Source: Pinirhizobacter sp036499745
GTDB taxonomy: Bacteria > Pseudomonadota > Gammaproteobacteria > Xanthomonadales > Rhodanobacteraceae
Reading direction: 5' to 3'
DNA length: 64,000 bases
NCBI RefSeq assembly: GCF_036499745.1
Contig: NZ_DASYDG010000031.1
Span: forward strand, 88,511-152,510
Shown here: piece by piece, positions 38,721 to 47,178 of the stretch
Layout of the letters: every line of letters begins with the position of its first letter
Numbering within the stretch: position 1 is the stretch's first letter
Translations under genes and position numbers: made by a program
The notes under the pieces: generated by a model
Database searches by the model: none
What the model was told of the DNA's origin: nothing
What the model saw: the letters and a program-made list of their open reading frames with translations, nothing else

Positions 38721-39362
38721 TCAACGACTGAGTACGATGTGGTTCGCGTGCTCGGTCGCCGCCTGCTCGACCACGTTGAATCCCAGTGCGGGCAGGTCGA
38801 TGCCCTGGAACATCGCCTCACCGTGCCCCAATACGACGGGGGCGATGGCGAAATGGATTTCGTCGACGAGACCCGCCTGAAGATACTGCCGCACTGTCGA
38901 CACGCCGCCACCAATCTTGATGTCCTTGCCGCCCGCCGCGGCCCGGGCCTGGCCAAGCGCGGCTTCGATGCCCGTGGTAATGAAATGGAACGTCGTGCCA
39001 CCTTCCATCACGATGGGATCGCGCGGATAGTGCGTGAGTATGAATGTGGGCGCGTGATAGGGCGGATCATCTCCCCACCAGCCCTTCCAGTTCATATCCG
39101 GCCAGTCGTCCCGTATGGGGCCGAACATGTTGCGGCCCAGGATGAAGGCGCCAAAGCCGTCCATCGCACGGTGCGCATAGTGCTCGTCAACGCCTTCCGA
39201 GCCGCCGCTTTTGCCGACCATCGCTTTGAAGCTTTTCGTGCCGAAGAACCATTGAAACAACTCCGCCCCGCGCTTGCCTAGCGGGCTCTCCAGGCTCTGC
39301 TCTGGCCCGGCCCCGAAGCCATCGATGGAAAGCGAGAAGCCTGCAACCCGAATCTTCGTCAT
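38721..39362 (-). CDS. Dihydrofolate reductase family protein (RibD C-terminal domain)
   Basis: 213 residues: 'VAGFSLSIDGFGAGPEQS' at the N-terminus, 'FGAFILGRNMFGPIRDDWP' in the middle, 'IGGGVSTVRQYLQAGLVDEI' for the NADP-binding part and 'IAPVVLGHGEAMFQGI'. It is the typical YyaP/YwjB-like reductase, and the substrate is not known. It is convergent with pirin. Confidence 0.92.
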   Translation of the reverse strand: MTKIRVAGFSLSIDGFGAGPEQSLESPLGKRGAELFQWFFGTKSFKAMVGKSGGSEGVDEHYAHRAMDGFGAFILGRNMFGPIRDDWPDMNWKGWWGDDPPYHAPTFILTHYPRDPIVMEGGTTFHFITTGIEAALGQARAAAGGKDIKIGGGVSTVRQYLQAGLVDEIHFAIAPVVLGHGEAMFQGIDLPALGFNVVEQAATEHANHIVLSR

Positions 39363-39527
39363 GGCAACCTCAGTACGGAAATTGAAGGTAACTTAGATCA
39401 TGCGGGCCAGCACCGGTCAACTGCCACGCCCAGTCACTTCAACCGCGCATGCATCGTACGCAGGACACGAGCCGGCACCTAACGATACGATTGCCCCAAC
39501 TGCCCTCAACACATCGGACTCGTGGCC

Positions 39528-40349
39528 ATGGCGCACTCAAGGATTGAACGCATTCTTATCCTGGCAAAGACCTATCCATCACCTAGTTCGCAATACGTGG
39601 AAACATCATGTGTTGCTGGCATCACCGAACAAGGCTGCATGCGGCGTCTCTACCCGGTGCCCTTTCGGCTTGTTGAAGATCGGAGGCAATTCAAGAAGTG
39701 GCAATGGGTGGATGTTCGCGTTAGCAAGCCTGCGAGTGACCGCAGACCCGAAAGTCACCGTATTTATGTAGATACCCTGGAATGCGGCAGTCAAATAACT
39801 ACGAAGGACGATTGGATAGAGCGTCGACGCTGGATCGACAACTCACCAAGTTTTGGTGACTTCGCCAGCTTGGATACCGCACGCCTTGATAGTGGTCTTT
39901 CACTCGGCATTCTTCGCCCCAACCGGATTCTTTGTTTGGATATCCAACCTTCGCGAAGCCCCCACTGGACGTCGGAGGAGCGCGAAAAACTTAAGAAGCA
40001 ACAGATGGAGTTGTTCTCGGAGGCAGATGCTCGTCGCGATATGCAAGATCTGCGAAAAATCCCCCACGACTTCTACTATCACTACCTGTGTCGAACATCG
40101 GAAGGCGATGTCGAGTATCGACATAAAATTGTCGACTGGGAAATAGGAGCGCTCTACTGGAACTGCTTAAGGAATCATGGCAAAGGCTGGGAGGCAGCAT
40201 TTCGGCGAAAAATCGAAAGCGAGCTTCCGGCACGCGACCTGATGTTCCTGATGGGGAATCTGCACCGCTTTCAGGACCAATGGCTAATTGTGAGCCTAAT
40301 CTATCCGCCTAAGCGGGCTGCAGGCTCAGCACAGGGCGCGCTATTTTGA
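39528..40349 (+). CDS. Conserved protein of unknown function paired with DUF488
   Basis: 273 residues with 'RILILAKTYPSPSSQYVETS' at the N-terminus, then 'RRLYPVPFRLVEDRRQFKKW' and 'RPESHRIYVDT', and a charged C-terminal half. I know similar proteins only as uncharacterised neighbours of DUF488 genes. There is no membrane segment or signal. The local base composition is visibly A/T-richer than the flanks, suggesting transfer. ATG 39528 is preferred over GTG 39522; the ribosome binding site is weak. Its last 41 bases overlap the DUF488 gene tail to tail. Confidence 0.75.
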   Translation: MAHSRIERILILAKTYPSPSSQYVETSCVAGITEQGCMRRLYPVPFRLVEDRRQFKKWQWVDVRVSKPASDRRPESHRIYVDTLECGSQITTKDDWIERRRWIDNSPSFGDFASLDTARLDSGLSLGILRPNRILCLDIQPSRSPHWTSEEREKLKKQQMELFSEADARRDMQDLRKIPHDFYYHYLCRTSEGDVEYRHKIVDWEIGALYWNCLRNHGKGWEAAFRRKIESELPARDLMFLMGNLHRFQDQWLIVSLIYPPKRAAGSAQGALF

Positions 40350-40788
40350 CATTTCGGGCGGCCAGATGACGTACCTCGCCCCCTGAGTGGCAACCAACTG
40401 CATCCGCAACGAAAGATCGATGGCAAAACCTATAGTCGGTCTCGAAACACAGCAACGCGCAGGATGAATCCGATGCGATTGCCGCGAGTTCCTCGATTGC
40501 CTCGGTTTGATTGCTCAAATGACGGAGAAAGCCTTTCGTATACTGCTGCCAGTTTCCGTCTATCTTGTAGCGGTCACGGACATGCTTGGGGCATCCGAGC
40601 CTGACCATGTGTTCATATTCCAACCCGGAATCTGTGAGCCTCTGGGCGAGCGCACGCTTGGAAAACCCGGGTTTGCGAGACAGGGGAAGCTCTCGGATGT
40701 CGACGACTTTCTGAACATCGTTCTCGAGAAGCAGGGCAATGAAAGAGTGGACGTCGAGTCCCTCATAGCCGATCGTAAAAATCTTCAT
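40309..40788 (-). CDS. DUF488 domain protein
   Basis: 159 residues: 'IFTIGYEGLDVHSFIALLLE', 'VVDIRELPLSRKPGFSKRAL', 'YEHMVRLGCPKHVRDRYK' and 'ALLCFETDYRFCHRSFVAD' (the conserved CxE...CHR). DUF488 proteins are small and of unknown biochemical function, often found in genomic islands. ATG 40788 has GAGGG upstream. It converges with, and overlaps by 41 bases, the unknown gene at 39528; the overlap encodes both C-termini. Confidence 0.9.
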   Translation of the reverse strand: MKIFTIGYEGLDVHSFIALLLENDVQKVVDIRELPLSRKPGFSKRALAQRLTDSGLEYEHMVRLGCPKHVRDRYKIDGNWQQYTKGFLRHLSNQTEAIEELAAIASDSSCALLCFETDYRFCHRSFVADAVGCHSGGEVRHLAARNVKIARPVLSLQPA

Positions 40789-40978
40789 CAAACATCCCTC
40801 TGGGTGCTAGCAGTCTAACTGCTTGGCCGGAAGTTCGCTCCCCTGGTGCAAGGCAGGTATCAAGGTGTTCATTGTCGATGGAGGCCTAAGCAAGGCATTC
40901 TAGATCGGCTCTAGGTCCGCCAAAGTTGCGACGGTCAGGGCTCCAATGGTGCTCAATCGCCTTGCGGGGGTTTCCGAC

Positions 40979-41950
40979 CTATGTGTGGCCCAACACCCGG
41001 TGCGGCTGGTAGGCGGCTTCAAGGCTGGCGCATTCGGCGAGCGATAGCGTTAGCGACGCCGCATCAACGGCCTGCTCCAGATGCGCGATCTTCGTGGCAC
41101 CGATGATCGGTGACGTCACGCCTGTCTGGTGCAGCAACCACGACAACGCCACCTGTGCCTGCGCGACACCGCGATCGTCGGCGATCCGCTCCACCGCATC
41201 GACCACCTGATAATCGGCTTCGGTGTAGTACAGCTCGTGGGCGAAGGCGTCGGTGCCGGCCCGCAAGGTAGCCGCCGCGCTGCGCGGCCGGGCCAGGAAG
41301 CCCCGGGCCAGCGGGCTCCACGGCAGAATCCCCACGCCTTCGGCCCGGCACAGCGGCAACATCTCGCGCTCTTCTTCGCGGTACACCAGGTTGTAGTGGT
41401 TCTGCATCGAGATGAATCGGGCCCAGCCGTGTCGGTCGGATGTCATCAACGCCTTCTGGAATTGCCATGCATACATGCTGGAAGCTCCGATGTAACGGGC
41501 CTTGCCGGAGCGCACGATGTCGTTGAGGGTTTCGAGCGTCTCCTCGATTGGCGTTTCGTCGTCCCACCGGTGCACCTGGTAAAGGTCGACGTAATCCATG
41601 CCCAGACGCTCAAGCGACGCGTCGATTGCATCAAGCAGATGTTTGCGCGACAGTCCCCGCTGGTTCGGGCCGGGACCCATGGGATAGAACACCTTGGTGG
41701 CCACTACCACTTCGTCGCGCCGCGCGTAATCGCGAAGCGCCCGGCCCAATACGCGTTCGCTGTCGCCGCCGGAGTACATATCGGCGGTATCGAAATAGTT
41801 GATGCCCAGTTCCAGCGCGCGCCGGATGATCGGCCGACCTTCTTCTTCGGGCAGAATCCAGGCTCGTGCCTTGGGATTTCCGTAACTCATCGTGCCCAGG
41901 CATAGCTGTGACACCTTCAACCCACTGCGTCCAACATTGACGTATTGCAT
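40979..41950 (-). CDS. Aldo/keto reductase
   Basis: 323 residues of the AKR TIM barrel. Catalytic residues are visible as Asp and Tyr in 'FDTADMYSGGDSE', Lys in 'VVVATKVFYPMG' and His in 'LYQVHRWDDET'. The NADPH-binding C-terminal is 'SPIIGATKIAHLEQAVDA'. ATG 41950 is chosen over GTG 41956 because AGGAG lies at -8. It lies 18 bases downstream of the EamA transporter gene on the same strand, probably one transcript. Confidence 0.94.
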   Translation of the reverse strand: MQYVNVGRSGLKVSQLCLGTMSYGNPKARAWILPEEEGRPIIRRALELGINYFDTADMYSGGDSERVLGRALRDYARRDEVVVATKVFYPMGPGPNQRGLSRKHLLDAIDASLERLGMDYVDLYQVHRWDDETPIEETLETLNDIVRSGKARYIGASSMYAWQFQKALMTSDRHGWARFISMQNHYNLVYREEEREMLPLCRAEGVGILPWSPLARGFLARPRSAAATLRAGTDAFAHELYYTEADYQVVDAVERIADDRGVAQAQVALSWLLHQTGVTSPIIGATKIAHLEQAVDAASLTLSLAECASLEAAYQPHRVLGHT

Positions 41951-41968
41951 GGCCACTCCTGCTTCGAA

Positions 41969-42850
41969 CTATGAGGCTGGTCGATGAAGCGCAACACCTG
42001 CCGCCACCAGTCCCACGCCGACGTTCTCGAAGAGTGTGGGAATCTGGCCAAGCACGATCACGCCGATGATCACCGCGGTTGCCGGTAATAGCGCAACGAA
42101 CAGCGCATAGGTCGATCGCGGCAGGCGGCTCATCGCCAACTGGTCAAATACATAGGGAATGACCGACGAGCTGATCCCCACCGCCACGCCGGCGCCCAGC
42201 GCGATGGGATCGAGCAACGCGGGTGCGGCGTCGCGAAATCCCAGCGGCGAGATGATCACGCCGGCCAGCATCATCGATGCACCCAGGCGATCGATGGGAC
42301 TGGTGGCAGGATCCGCCCGGGAGACACTGTGTGCCAGCACGATATACAGCGTGAACAACACGGCGTTGGCGAAGGCCCAGGCGAAAGCCAGCGGCGTTCC
42401 GGCAAGCCGGACTTCGGTCAACATGTATACGCCGGCCACGGTGAGGGCGAGCGCCACCACGTTGCGCTGTGATCGCGCGCCAACCAGTGCCAGCGCCACC
42501 GGCCCTGCGAACTCGATGGCCGCGACTGTGCCCAGCGGCAGCTCCGCTATAGCCCGATAGAAACAGTAGTTCATGACTGCAAACACCGCACCCAACGCGA
42601 CGATCATCCATCGCGTATGGCTTGCTGCCGCCAGGAAAGCCCGCCAGGGCCGCCGCCACACGGCGAACACCACCCCCGCGGAAACGATGCGCAGCCAAGC
42701 CACCCCCGCCACCGGCACGCGGGCGAACAGCAGCACGGCAAACGATGGACCCAGGTAGTGGAAGATCGCGCTGCCCACGAAGAACGCCTGCGGCGGCACC
42801 CGCTGCGCGAGCGACCCTATCGGTCTATTTTTACCATCTAGTGTGTTCAT
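41969..42850 (-). CDS. EamA/RhtA-like DMT exporter
   Basis: 293 residues with ten helices and two EamA repeats. It has 'EFAGPVALALVGARSQRNVV' and the C-terminal 'SSSVIPYVFDQLAMSRL', close to RhtA-type threonine/homoserine exporters. The start ATG 42850 lies within a palindrome that mirrors one at the divergent CGNR gene. It probably exports amino acids or a toxic analogue under the control of the CGNR protein. Confidence 0.9.
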   Translation of the reverse strand: MNTLDGKNRPIGSLAQRVPPQAFFVGSAIFHYLGPSFAVLLFARVPVAGVAWLRIVSAGVVFAVWRRPWRAFLAAASHTRWMIVALGAVFAVMNYCFYRAIAELPLGTVAAIEFAGPVALALVGARSQRNVVALALTVAGVYMLTEVRLAGTPLAFAWAFANAVLFTLYIVLAHSVSRADPATSPIDRLGASMMLAGVIISPLGFRDAAPALLDPIALGAGVAVGISSSVIPYVFDQLAMSRLPRSTYALFVALLPATAVIIGVIVLGQIPTLFENVGVGLVAAGVALHRPAS

Positions 42851-42906
42851 GATGGTGAGATTTATAGTTCCGATAACCTCACCTGTCAAATCGGAATAGA
42901 TGGTAA
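42831..42906. promoter_or_regulatory. Outer inverted repeat TTACCATCTA / TAGATGGTAA in the EamA-CGNR intergenic region
   Basis: Perfect 10-base arms at 42831-42840 and 42897-42906 flank the divergent promoter region symmetrically; the left arm lies in the first codons of the EamA gene, the right arm just before the CGNR start. A candidate paired operator for looping or for blocking both promoters. Confidence 0.55.
42868..42896. promoter_or_regulatory. Inner palindrome TTCCGAT-N15-ATCGGAA
   Basis: Perfect 7-base arms are nested inside the outer repeat and abut its right arm. GGTGAG/CTCACC (42854-42859, 42878-42883) is a third overlapping repeat. A probable operator of the CGNR regulator; the binding protein is inferred. 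Confidence 0.5.
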
Positions 42907-42915
42907 GCTTCGTTC

Positions 42916-43491
42916 ATGGAACCTATCGAACTTGATCCGGGTGAATACCGGGGCACGTATAAGCTCGTGGGTGGCCGGCTGTGCCTGGATTTCGTCAATA
43001 CGATCAGCTGGCCCGGGACCGAGCAGGAACACGACTGGTTGACCCCGCCGGAGAACGCCAGGCGATGGTTCGCGGCGGCCGGTCTGCCCTTTCCACGTAG
43101 CAAGGACACCGACCTTCAGGCGTTGTACGAATCGCGCCGGATGCTCACTTCCGTACTCGCACCTTTGGCCCACACGGGGCGACCAAAGAATGCCGCCGTG
43201 GCGGACCTGAGCAAGGCAGTCGCCAAGGCCTATGAGGGGCGGGTGATCGATCCGGCCACGCTTGCCTGGATCTGGCTGCCGCCACACAGCGCCACTGAAG
43301 CGTTGAATCCCATCCTGCTCGATGCCGCCGAGCTCGTCACCGCCGGCAATCACGACCGGCTGCGTTTCTGTCCTTCATGCCACTGGCTGTTCGACGACCA
43401 AACCCGCAATGGCCACCGCCGCTGGTGCGACATGGCCGACTGCGGAAGCCGGGACAAGGCCCGCCGCTACTACCATCGATCGAAGTCGTAA
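42916..43491 (+). CDS. CGNR zinc-finger (ABATE domain) regulator
   Basis: 191 residues. The N-terminal ABATE domain has 'LVGGRLCLDFVNTISWPGTE'. The C-terminal CGNR zinc finger is 'FCPSCHWLFDD' plus 'RRWCDMADCGSRDKARRYY' (CxxC...CxxxxCG(N/S)R). The Asn of CGNR is Ser here. The family is a predicted stress-responsive transcription factor. It is divergent from the EamA exporter gene, a pairing seen often, and presumably represses it through the palindromes between them. Confidence 0.9.
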   Translation: MEPIELDPGEYRGTYKLVGGRLCLDFVNTISWPGTEQEHDWLTPPENARRWFAAAGLPFPRSKDTDLQALYESRRMLTSVLAPLAHTGRPKNAAVADLSKAVAKAYEGRVIDPATLAWIWLPPHSATEALNPILLDAAELVTAGNHDRLRFCPSCHWLFDDQTRNGHRRWCDMADCGSRDKARRYYHRSKS

Positions 43492-43555
43492 GGCGACATT
43501 GACTCGTGGGCCGCGGTACCCTGCACTCGGGAATTTCAGCGGGGGCGTTTTTGCG

Positions 43556-43921
43556 ATGTCCGACAAACCTGTTCTTGAGCGCCTGCAGGTAAAGCATGGC
43601 CGCAGTTTTGCGGCTCTGAATGCACCCAAAAACGTTGAGCCCGCACTCGCCAGCGCCGTGCGAGCCGGGGTGGATCAGGCGGACGTCGTATTGTTGTTCG
43701 TCAACGGGCGCGCAGAGTTTGATACCAGTCTCACGGCGCAGCTTCCAAGGCTGAGGTCGACCGCGATCCTCTGGGTTGCCTACCCCAAACTCACATCGCG
43801 ACTGGCGGGCGACCTCAGTCGGGACATCATCCACACCGCGGCGCCGGCCCATGGGCTGGATACCGTCAGCCAGATCGCGATCGATGAGGATTGGTCCGCG
43901 CTTCGATTGAAACGAGTCTAG
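43556..43921 (+). CDS. Small DUF3052-like protein
   Basis: 121 residues: 'PVLERLQVKHGRSFAALNAP' then 'QADVVLLFVNGRAEFDTSL' and 'AILWVAYPKLTSRLAGDLSR', ending 'QIAIDEDWSALRLKRV'. This resembles DUF3052-type small cytosolic proteins of unknown function. ATG 43556 fits the family start; the ribosome binding site is poor. Neighbours do not suggest a role. Confidence 0.7.
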   Translation: MSDKPVLERLQVKHGRSFAALNAPKNVEPALASAVRAGVDQADVVLLFVNGRAEFDTSLTAQLPRLRSTAILWVAYPKLTSRLAGDLSRDIIHTAAPAHGLDTVSQIAIDEDWSALRLKRV

Positions 43922-44064
43922 AAGATCGATCAAGGCAGATTGCTGAGGTCCACGTGGTAGGTCCAGGTCTCACTGGTTGCACCCTCCAGTGCTTCGGCGA
44001 AATCGTGCTGCGCCTTACGGCCCTGCCAGCCGGCCGAAAGTGCATGAAGCCTGTTTGTGAAGGA

Positions 44065-44084
44065 ATATAAGCTATAGCTTATAT
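44065..44084. promoter_or_regulatory. HipB-type operator 1, perfect 20-base palindrome
   Basis: ATATAAGCTATAGCTTATAT is a perfect palindrome. Its core TATAAG-N6-CTTATA matches two further sites downstream. It lies 110-130 bases before the hipB start. A probable autorepression site of the hipBA module. Confidence 0.6.
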
Positions 44085-44113
44085 CTCTACGTACCAACCT
44101 CTAGTTTCACGAG

Positions 44114-44135
44114 AATCTAAGTTCTAGCTTAGATT
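44114..44135. promoter_or_regulatory. HipB-type operator 2
   Basis: AATCTAAG-TTCTAG-CTTAGATT, with perfect 8-base arms. It lies immediately upstream of a TATACT -10-like hexamer at 44143-44148, so a bound repressor would cover the -35 region of hipBA. Confidence 0.65.
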
Positions 44136-44142
44136 TATTGGA

Positions 44143-44148
44143 TATACT
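44143..44148 (+). promoter_or_regulatory. TATACT -10 candidate of hipBA
   Basis: The hexamer sits between operators 2 and 3, 47 bases before the hipB GTG. The -35 region, overlapping operator 2, is not a good match. Confidence 0.4.
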
Positions 44149-44164
44149 GCCCCGAAGCCCGCAT

Positions 44165-44184
44165 ATCTAAGCCAGACCTTAGAT
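44165..44184. promoter_or_regulatory. HipB-type operator 3
   Basis: ATCTAAG-CCAGAC-CTTAGAT, with perfect 7-base arms, between the -10 candidate and the TTGGAG ribosome binding site of hipB. The three sites share the consensus T(A/C)TAAG-N6-CTTA(T/G)A. Confidence 0.65.
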
Positions 44185-44194
44185 TGGAGTTGCC

Positions 44195-44452
44195 GTGACA
44201 CCCATCAGGACCGCCGAGGACCTTGGCAAAGTGATCCGGGCGCAGCGAAAGCGGCAGGGGCTGCGCCAAGCCGAGCTTGCTGCGATGGTCGGCGCCAGCC
44301 ACGTCTTCCTCGGTGACGTCGAAAAAGGGCGGCCCACGGTTTCGCTTGGCCGTGTGCTCCATCTCTTGGACGAACTGGGCATAAGGCTCATCGCCGATAC
44401 ACCCGACGAGATCGCCACCCCGCCAAGCAAACCGTCGGTAGTGCTTCGTTGA
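44195..44452 (+). CDS. hipB: HipB-like antitoxin, XRE family
   Basis: 85 residues. The XRE helix-turn-helix spans about 13-67: 'LGKVIRAQRKRQGLRQAELA', then 'GASHVFLGDVEKGRPTVSL'. This is the usual HipB form. GTG 44195 follows TTGGAG. As antitoxin it should bind HipA and repress the module through the three palindromes. Its stop overlaps the hipA start. Confidence 0.92.
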   Translation: MTPIRTAEDLGKVIRAQRKRQGLRQAELAAMVGASHVFLGDVEKGRPTVSLGRVLHLLDELGIRLIADTPDEIATPPSKPSVVLR

Positions 44453-45738
44453 GCGCTGTGGATGTCGTTGTTTCGGCGCGCGTATTGGACGTGCTTTACC
44501 GCGGGCGACTGATCGGTACATTACGGGACGACGGGCCTGTCTGGTCTTTCAACTACGACCCTGCCTGGATCGCCGCGTCAGACAGCTTCGACCTTTCGCC
44601 TGCCCTGACGAGAGTGCAAAGCGTTATTACCGATGGCGGTTCATTGCGCCCCGTGCAGTGGTTCTTCGACAACCTCCTGCCCGAGGAAGAGGCTCGTACG
44701 CTGCTTGCCCGCGAAGCCCACGTCGACCAGGCCGACGCCTTCGGGCTGCTGCAGTGGTACGGCGCGGAATCCGCAGGGGCGCTGGTACTTTCCGTGCCGG
44801 GTCGTGTATCCCTCGAAGGTGGGTTGCAGCCCCTTCCCGATGAAGTGCTTTCAGGTCGGATTCGCAATCTTCCCCGGCGCTCGCTTGCCGATGGTGCGCC
44901 AAAGCGGATGTCGATGGCTGGCGCACAACACAAACTGGCCGTTGTTTTGCTGGATGGCGACCTCTACGAACCGGTGGGCTTATCACCCTCCACCCACATC
45001 TTGAAACCCGACCACGTACATACCGACCACTACCCGCACACGGTTGCCAATGAATGGTTCTGTATGCGCATCGCCGCCGGCGTTGGTCTTCCCGTTCCTG
45101 CCGTTCTCGCAAAAAAGGTGCCTGAGCAGGTTTACCTGATCGAGCGTTTCGATCGCGAGGGCGCATGGCCGGACCTTCAGCGCCTTCATGTCCTTGACGC
45201 CTGCCAGTTGCTCTCCATCGACCGCATCTTCAAGTACCAGAAATCAACGCCGGAAACGTTCAACCAGCTCATCCAGGCAAGCCGCGCGAAGGCGATGACC
45301 CGCAGGTCGCTTTTCCGCTGGGCGGTTTTCAACGCGGTCATTGGCAATGGCGACGCTCACCTGAAGAATCTTTCGTTCTTCGTGCGACGTGCAGGCGTGG
45401 AGCTTGCGCCCCACTATGACCTCGTCTCGACCGCCAGCTACAGCGAACCGGGATCGTGGGGGAGGGCAGAATTGTCCGTCAGTATGGGGGCAGCGACTCG
45501 CTTCGGTGATCTGCGGCGCGATGACGTACTTTCCTTCGGAAAGACACTCGACTTGCCACAGGTTGTGGGCGAACAGCTCTTGGACGAGTTGCTCGCTGCG
45601 GTTCATCCCGTTGTTGCGAGGATGCTCGAACAAGCGACGATCGAACCCGCCTTCGCCACCGACCCTGGGGCGTTACGGTATCTGCGGGTGATTGCCCACG
45701 GCGTCGTCGTCGACATGTGCCGCCAGCTCGCCCATTGA
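44449..45738 (+). CDS. hipA: HipA-like Ser/Thr kinase toxin
   Basis: 429 residues, the full family length. The N-terminal domain includes 'WFFDNLLPEEEARTLLA'. The core has 'KRMSMAGAQHKLAVVL' (ATP-site loop), 'YLIERFDREG', the catalytic loop 'AVIGNGDAHLKNLSFF' (Asp) and the metal-binding 'PHYDLVSTA' (DxxS). All key kinase residues are present, so the toxin looks active. The start may be TTG 44449, overlapping the antitoxin stop, or GTG 44458. Confidence 0.93.
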   Translation: MSAVDVVVSARVLDVLYRGRLIGTLRDDGPVWSFNYDPAWIAASDSFDLSPALTRVQSVITDGGSLRPVQWFFDNLLPEEEARTLLAREAHVDQADAFGLLQWYGAESAGALVLSVPGRVSLEGGLQPLPDEVLSGRIRNLPRRSLADGAPKRMSMAGAQHKLAVVLLDGDLYEPVGLSPSTHILKPDHVHTDHYPHTVANEWFCMRIAAGVGLPVPAVLAKKVPEQVYLIERFDREGAWPDLQRLHVLDACQLLSIDRIFKYQKSTPETFNQLIQASRAKAMTRRSLFRWAVFNAVIGNGDAHLKNLSFFVRRAGVELAPHYDLVSTASYSEPGSWGRAELSVSMGAATRFGDLRRDDVLSFGKTLDLPQVVGEQLLDELLAAVHPVVARMLEQATIEPAFATDPGALRYLRVIAHGVVVDMCRQLAH

Positions 45739-45743
45739 GCCAG

Positions 45744-47138
45744 TCAACGGTGCCGTCGCCCCGGAGCACCGGCGAAAGCCGCATACCCCGCTAGCAACGA
45801 GATCGCCACGCACAACCAGGCAAACACATCTCCGATGCGGATGTAGACCGTGGGTCCGGGCCCCAGTGGCACCTCGGCCACGACGCTGGTGAGGCCCACG
45901 GGCGCCGCCATTTTCGAGGCGATCAAGCGCCCCTCAGCATCGTTGATCGTTACCAGTCCATCGTTTGCCGCACGCACCATGGCGAAGCCGCCCTCGACAC
46001 TGCGCATCACCGCCATTCGCGCATGCAGCCACGCATCCAGGCCGAAGTCACCCGCGGGCACGCCCATCAGGCGAACGCCTTTTGCCGCATCGCGGTTGAT
46101 CGTCGCCGGGAAATCCATGTCCTTGCAGATCTCCATGGCGCGACCGTTGCCGAGCCATCCGGACTGTCTGCCGGGCACGAACCGGTCCTCGAGGATCGGC
46201 ACCGGGTGGCGCTTGGCATAGAACTGCGCGGCGCCACCTGGCTGGAATGACAGGGCGATATCGCCGGGCGGGTCGATCTGGTTGAAGCCCGCGATGATGT
46301 GCACGTTCGCTTGTGTCGACACAGCAGCCAGTTGTGCCTGGATGGCTGGTGCCCAATTGCTCTTCAGAGGCATTCCGCCCTCGGGCGTGACCACGAAGGT
46401 GGCACCCTGCGCGGCGGCACCGCGGATCGCGTTCGCATAGGCCTCGACCACGGCCGAAGCATCTTGCGATGTTTTTGCATGCCAGGCGTGCTCCATGGCG
46501 GTTTCATCGACCATGGCCGCTACTCGAACACCCGGCTGTTGGGGTTGCGCCAGGCGCAGCATGCCGAAGGCGACGTTCGCGACGCAGATCACCAGTCCCG
46601 TCGCGATCGCCACCATTGAGGTCCTTGTTGGACGAAGCGCCATGGCGAGGGTGTTGGCGAACAGGCAAAGCGCGAACGTCACGGCGCAATAGCCAAACAG
46701 CGACGCGCCCTGGATCAGCAATGGTGCCGACACCTGGCTATAAGCAAGCGAACCGTATGTACCGTGCGGCGAGATAGCGCCAACGAGGTATTCGCATGCC
46801 GTCCACGCGGCAGGAAACGCGAACAGTGTCAGCCATGAAGAGCCATGCCGCTGGACCGCCCGAGCAAACACCATGGCCGCGGTGAACAGCACCACCTGCG
46901 GCCCCACCACCGCAAGGATGATCATGACCGGAAGCGTGCCATAGCACTGCACGGCATAGGCCGACCCGGCAAGGATGGCCACGGCGCCTGCGCCAGCCAC
47001 CTGCCACGTCGGCGCCCTTCCGTAAGCCAACCAGAGCAGTGGGACGGGCGCGAACCACGCCAGTGCCCAGACATCGGCAAGGCCTTGTGAAAGATAGAAC
47101 ATCGCGCCGCTCAGGAGCATGGCGAACAGTACGATCAT
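45744..47138 (-). CDS. Apolipoprotein N-acyltransferase-like protein (membrane + nitrilase domains)
   Basis: 464 residues. About six N-terminal helices precede a C-N hydrolase domain and one C-terminal helix, the layout of Lnt. The triad is visible: Glu in 'FVVTPEGGMP', Lys in 'FYAKRHPVPILEDRFVPG' and Cys in 'EICKDMDFPAT'. Conserved Lnt features 'SPHGTYGSLAYSQ' and 'FQPGG' are present or modified. Because essential lnt normally sits beside corC/ybeX, this is probably a second, specialised paralogue. ATG 47138 has GAGGA upstream. It is divergent from fosA across a GTATAC array. Confidence 0.85.
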   Translation of the reverse strand: MIVLFAMLLSGAMFYLSQGLADVWALAWFAPVPLLWLAYGRAPTWQVAGAGAVAILAGSAYAVQCYGTLPVMIILAVVGPQVVLFTAAMVFARAVQRHGSSWLTLFAFPAAWTACEYLVGAISPHGTYGSLAYSQVSAPLLIQGASLFGYCAVTFALCLFANTLAMALRPTRTSMVAIATGLVICVANVAFGMLRLAQPQQPGVRVAAMVDETAMEHAWHAKTSQDASAVVEAYANAIRGAAAQGATFVVTPEGGMPLKSNWAPAIQAQLAAVSTQANVHIIAGFNQIDPPGDIALSFQPGGAAQFYAKRHPVPILEDRFVPGRQSGWLGNGRAMEICKDMDFPATINRDAAKGVRLMGVPAGDFGLDAWLHARMAVMRSVEGGFAMVRAANDGLVTINDAEGRLIASKMAAPVGLTSVVAEVPLGPGPTVYIRIGDVFAWLCVAISLLAGYAAFAGAPGRRHR

Positions 47139-47178
47139 TTGGTTTTCCTCTACGAGGGAACGCCGGCGGATAAATGGA

